Assembly: GCA_017311185.1 (NCBI GenBank)
Contig: JAESUZ010002871.1
Coordinates: 1,674,001 to 1,738,000 of the forward strand
Source of the DNA: Proteles cristata cristata
Taxonomy: Eukaryota; Chordata; Mammalia; Carnivora; Hyaenidae
DNA: 64,000 nt
Direction: 5' to 3'
The notes below the pieces were generated by a model, which worked only from the letters and a program-made list of their open reading frames with translations, was not told the origin of the DNA and searched no databases. Both the position numbers and the translations under genes were made by a program. Shown here in pieces: positions 59,451 through 64,000 of this stretch (positions are counted from its first letter, which is position 1; the number at the start of each line of letters is the position of its first letter).

Positions 59451-62400
59451 ATGACACTAAATCTGTATCTTTCAATAATCCCTCTGAAAGTAAATGGACT
59501 AAATGTCCCAATCAAAAGACATAAGGCATCAGAAGATTAAAAAAAAAATAGATCCAGCTGTAAGATGCCTACAAGAGACTCATTTTAGACCCAAGGACAC
59601 CTGCAGATTGAAAGTGAGGGGATGGAAAGCCATTTATCATGCTACTGGACAGAAAAAGAAAGCTGAAGTAGCCATACTTATATCAGATAAGTGAGATTTT
59701 AAAACAGAGACTAGCAGGTGATGAAGAAGGGCATTATATCATAAGTAAGGAGTCTATCCATCAAGAAGAGCTAACAATTGTAAATTGTAAATGTTATGCC
59801 CCCAACATGAAGTCACCAAAATATATAAATTGTTTAATTACAAACATGAAGAAACTCATTGATACTAATACCATAATAGTGGGGGTCTTCAACACCTCAG
59901 TTACAGCAGTGGACCAATCATGTAAGCAGAAAATCAACATGGGAGCGATGGCTTTGAAAGACATACTGCCAAGATGGACTTAACAGATACAGTCAGAACA
60001 TTTCATCCTAAAGCAGCATAGTACACATTCTTCTTGAGTGCACAGGGAACATTCTCCAGAATAGGTTGCATGCTGGGTCACAAAACAACACTTAACAAGT
60101 ACAAAAAGATCAAGATCATACCTTGCATATTTTCAGGCCACAATTCTATGAAAGTTAAAATCAACCACAAGAAAAAATTTAGAAAGCATAGGCATACTTG
60201 GAGATTAAAGAACATCTTACTATAGAATGAATCGTTAACGAAGAAATTAAAGAGGAAATTAAGAAGTACATGGAAGCCAATGAAAATGAAAAACCACAAC
60301 AGTCCAAAACCTCTGAGATACACCAAAGGCAGTCATAAAAGGGAAAATATATAGCAATCAAGGCCTTCTTAAAGAAGGAAAAAAAGTTCTCAAATACACA
60401 TCTAACTTTACAAATAAAATTCACAACCAGCAGAAGAAGGAAAAAAAGTAAATATTAAAGCAGAAATCAATGATATGAGAATTAAAAAAAATAGTAGAAC
60501 AGATCAATGAAACCAGGAGCTGGTTCTTTGAAAGAATTAAGAAATTTGATAACCCCTAGCCAGATGGATTAAAAACAAAAAGGAAATCACCCAAATAAAT
60601 AAAATCACGAATTAAAGAGATCACAACCAACATCACAGAAGTAGAAATAATTTTTAAAGAATACTATGAAAAAGTATATGCCAACAAACTGGACAATTTG
60701 GAAGAAATGGAAAAATTCTTAGACACCCACAAACTACTAAAATTCAAAATGGAACAAATAGAAAATTTGAACAGATACATAACCAGTGAAGAAATTGAAT
60801 TGGCTATCCAAAATTTCCCAACAAATAAGAATCCTGGGCCAAACAGCTTCCTAGGGGAATTCTATGCGACATTTAAAGCAGGACTAATACCTATTCTTCT
60901 CAAGCTGTTCCAAAAGATAGAAACAGAAGAAAAGCTTCCAGAGTCATTCTATAAAGCCAGCATTACCTTCTTTCCCAAACCAAAGAGCCCACTAAAAAGG
61001 AGAACTACAGGCCAATATCCCTGATGAATATGGATTCAAAAATTCTTAACAAGATACTAGCAAATTGAATTCAACCATATGTTAAAAGAATTATTCACCA
61101 GGATCAAGTGGGATTCATTCCTGGGTGGCAGGGATAGTTCAATATTCACAAATCAATCAACATGGTACATCACATTAACAGAAGAAAGGATAAGAACTAT
61201 ATGATCCTGTCAATAGATGCAGAAAAAAAACATTTGACAAAATACAGCATGTTTCTTAATAAAAACCTTCAGGAAAGTCAGGATAGAAGAAATATACCTT
61301 AACATCATAAAAGCCATCTATGAAAGGCCCACAGCTAATATCGTCCTCAATGGGGAAAAACTGAGAGCTTTCCCCTGAGATCAGAAACACAACAGGGATG
61401 TCCACTCTCACCGTTGTTGTTTAACATAGTGTTGGAAGCCCTAGCTTCAGTAATCAGACAGCAGAATGAAATAAAAGACATCCAAACTGGCAAATAAGAA
61501 GTCAAACTTTCACTCTTCACAGATGACATACATGATACTCCACATGGAAGACCTGAAAGACTACACCAAAAACTGCTAGAGCTGATACATGAATTCAGCA
61601 AAGTCACAGGACATGAAATCAATGAAAAGAAATCCATTACATTTCTTTTTTTTTATGTTTTTTTTTTTTTAATTTCTAGGAGAGAGAGAGAGAGACAGCG
61701 TGAGCAGGGGAGGGCCAGAGAGAGAGGGAGTCACAGACTGAAACAGGCTCCAGGCTCTGAGCCGGCAGTCAGCACAGAGTCCGACACGGGGCTCAAACCC
61801 ACGAACCGCGAGATCGTGACCCAAGCGAAAGTCGGACGCTTAACCGACTAAGCCACCCAGACGCCCCAAAATCGGTTGCATTTCTATACACCAATAATGA
61901 AGCAACAGAAAGAGATATCAAGGAATCAATTCCATTTACAATTGTACCAAGAACCATAAAATACCTAGGAATATACCTAAGCAAAGAGGTGAAAGATCTG
62001 TATGCTAAAAACCATAGAAAGCTTATGAAGGAAACTGAAGACACAAAGAAATGGGAAAACATTCCATGTTCATGGATCAGAGTAGCAAATATTGTTAAAA
62101 TGCCGATACTACAATCTACACATTCAATGCAATTCCAGTCAGAATAACACCAGCATTCTTCATAGAGCTAGAATGAACAATCTTAACATTTGCCTAGAAC
62201 CACAAAAGACCCTGAATAGCTAAAGTAATGTTGAAAAAGAAAACCAAAGCTGGAAGCATCACAATTCCAATTGTATAGCCTGTATTACAAAGCTATAACC
62301 ATCAAGGCAGTATGGTACTGGCACAAAAACAGACACATAGGCCAACGGAATAGAATAAAGAACCCAGAAATCGGCCCACAAATATATGGCCAATGAGTCT

Positions 62401-63500
62401 GTGACAAAGCAATAAAGAGTATTCAACGGAAAAAAAGACGATCTTTAGCAAATGGTGCTGGGAGAACTAGACAGCAACATGCAGAAGAATGAAACTGGAT
62501 GCCTTCCTTACACTGGACGACTTCCTTACACCATATACAAAAATAAATTCAAAATGGATGAAAGACCTAAATGTGAGACCGGAAACCATCAAAATCCTAG
62601 AGGAGAAAACAGGTAATAACCTCTGATCATGGCCACAACTTCTTACTTGAAGCGCGTACAGAGACAGTGTCTTATCTCTGAAGGAAAGGGAAATACAAGC
62701 AAAAATGAACTATGGGACCTCATTAAGATAAAAAGCTTCTGCACAATGAAGGGAACAATCAACAAAACTAAAAGGCAACTGAAGAATGGGATGGGATATT
62801 TGCAAATGACACATGGGATAAAGGGTCAGTATCAAAAAATCTATAAAGAACTCACCAACTGCAACACCTGAAAAACAAATAATCCAGTGAAGAAATGGGC
62901 AAAAGACATGAACAGATATTTTTCCAAAGAAAACATCCAGATGGCCAACAGACACATGAAAAGATGCTTAACATTGCTCATCATCAGGGAAATACAAAAC
63001 AAAACCACACTGAGATAACACCTCATAACGGTCAGAGTGGCTAAAATGGACAACTCAGGAAACAACAGATGTTGGTGAAGATGTGGAGAAGGAAACCCTC
63101 TTGCACGCTGGTGGGAATGCAAACTGGTGAAGCCACTCTGGAAAACAGTATGGAGGTTCCTCAAAAAATTAAATATAGATTTACCTTATGACTCAGCAAT
63201 TGCACTACTAGGAATTTATCCAAAGGATACAGGAGTGCTGATTCACATGCATCCCAATGCTTATAGCAGTGCTGTTGACCATAGCCAAATTATGGAAAGA
63301 GCCCAAATGTCCACGAACTGATGAATGGATAAAGAAGATGTGGTATATATTATATACAATGAAATAGTACTTGGCGATCCAAAAGAATGCAATGAAATCT
63401 TACCATTTGCAACAACATGGATGGAACTGGAGGGTGTTATGCTAAGTGAAATAAATGACTAAGAGAAAGACATACATCATATGATTTCACTCATATGGGG
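59451..63500 (+). pseudogene. L1 ORF2 (endonuclease/reverse transcriptase) pseudogene
   Basis: The ATG at 59451 opens MTLNLYLSIIPLKVNGLN, the typical ORF2 start, but stops after about 30 codons. The endonuclease glutamate motif is seen as LQETHF near 59566-59583. The reverse-transcriptase segment is clear at 60698-61024 ([28 protein letters not shown]). The catalytic FADD box appears as FTDD near 61517-61530. A SINE at 61647-61867 interrupts it. C-terminal ORF2 sequence continues to about 63500. Several stops and shifts; no retrotransposition activity expected. Confidence 0.87.
61647..61867 (-). mobile_element. Young-subfamily SINE in L1 ORF2
   Basis: Complete. The target AAATCCATTACATTTCT (61630-61646) recurs as AAATCGGTTGCATTTCT (61868-61884). 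L1 reverse-transcriptase sequence continues on both sides. Confidence 0.95.
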
Positions 63501-63791
63501 AATTTGAGAAACTTAACAGATGACCATAGGGGAAGGGAAGGAAAAGTAAGATAGAAACAGAGAGGGAGGCAAACCATAAGAGACTCTTAAATATAGAGAA
63601 CAATCTGAGGGTTGATGGGGTGGAGAGTTGAGGGGGTGGGGAAAATGGGTGATAGGCATTGAGGAAGGCACTTGTTGGGATGAGCACAGGGTGTTGTATG
63701 TAAGTGATGTAACACTGAAATCTACTCCTGAAGCCAAGACTATACTGTATGTTAGCTAATTTTACAATAAATTTTTTAAAAAAAGAAATAA

Positions 63792-64000
63792 AGAGGAATT
63801 ACCCCAACTTGATTATAAAGTCTACCCAGAAACCTATAGCTAACATCATATTTAATGGTGAAAGATGTAATGCTTTTGCCACTGAGATCATGACCAAAGC
63901 AACCCTTTACTCTAACAACTCTTACTGGAATGTCTAACTACTGGAAATTCTAGCCAGTGCAATAAGGCAAGACAAGGAAATAAAAGAAATACCAGTTAGA
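63792..64000 (+). mobile_element. Older L1 ORF2, right half, runs off the window
   Basis: Continues the ORF2 interrupted at 56556 (GAATTACCCCAACTTG, then AACATCATATTTAATGG). AAATAAAGAGG at its start echoes the target at the left junction. Confidence 0.85.

Larger units (their letters stand above)
56557..63791 (+). mobile_element. Near full-length L1, inactive, with two SINEs inside
   Basis: Starts with GAAGGAGAAGTTAAGATGGC. AAGATGGC near +13 is a YY1-type site as at the 5' end of primate L1, so the 5' end is probably complete. A GC-rich 5' UTR (to about 58.5 kb), ORF1 remnant, ORF2 remnant, 3' UTR with G-rich segment, and A-rich tail (to about 63783) follow in order. Without the SINEs it is about 6.8 kb. 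Both ORFs are broken. Confidence 0.9.

Noticed and set aside
1..64000. CRISPR arrays, operons, phage or bacterial mobile elements
   Set aside because: The DNA is mammalian; repeats are dispersed retroelements and microsatellites, with no spaced identical direct repeats of the CRISPR type.

Overview
This window is mammalian nuclear DNA, almost certainly from a cat-family carnivore. More than thirty copies of a tRNA-Lys-derived short interspersed element are present. Their head (near-consensus GGGGCGCCTGGGTGGCTCAG), TC-rich middle and AAATAAATAAA-type tail fit the felid SINEC_Fc class. The LINE-1 3' ends also carry the carnivore-type sequence. The species cannot be fixed from the sequence alone.

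Only one cellular protein-coding gene could be supported. Between about 7.98 and 8.80 kb lies a CpG island, and on the minus strand it holds a 45-nt coding exon (8380-8424) encoding MSVAGLKKQFHKATQ followed by a consensus splice donor. This matches the N-terminus of endophilin-A1 (SH3GL2), a synaptic vesicle endocytosis protein. The gene is transcribed towards lower coordinates, so 1-8379 is the 5' part of its first intron and 8.6-64 kb is upstream intergenic sequence. The promoter has a full palindromic CRE (TGACGTCA), GC boxes and no ATG upstream of the start codon in the 5' leader.

The rest is a layered record of retrotransposition. Old repeats shared across mammals (MIR, L2, MER5-type hAT, MLT1 LTRs, old L1) are broken up by carnivore L1s and SINEs. 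From 55.2 kb to the window end, a near full-length but dead L1 (about 56.56-63.78 kb, with two SINEs inside it) sits within an older L1 whose other half resumes at about 63.79 kb. Several SINEs are in tandem or nested, with target-site duplications that reveal their order of insertion. Simple repeats include (AC)25 at 10.3 kb and (GGAA)n at 50.1 kb.

I found no evidence for a new multi-gene system. The observations most worth checking are the SH3GL2 promoter architecture, a perfect 14-bp hairpin just upstream of it, a diverged ~146-bp tandem duplication at 48.6 kb, an LTR-like segment ending in poly(A) at 20.1-20.4 kb, an inverted SINE pair at 41.8-42.5 kb, and a SINE subfamily with shared diagnostic positions. 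Repeat family names come from recognition, not from a database search, and boundaries are good to about 5-20 bases unless a target-site duplication fixes them.
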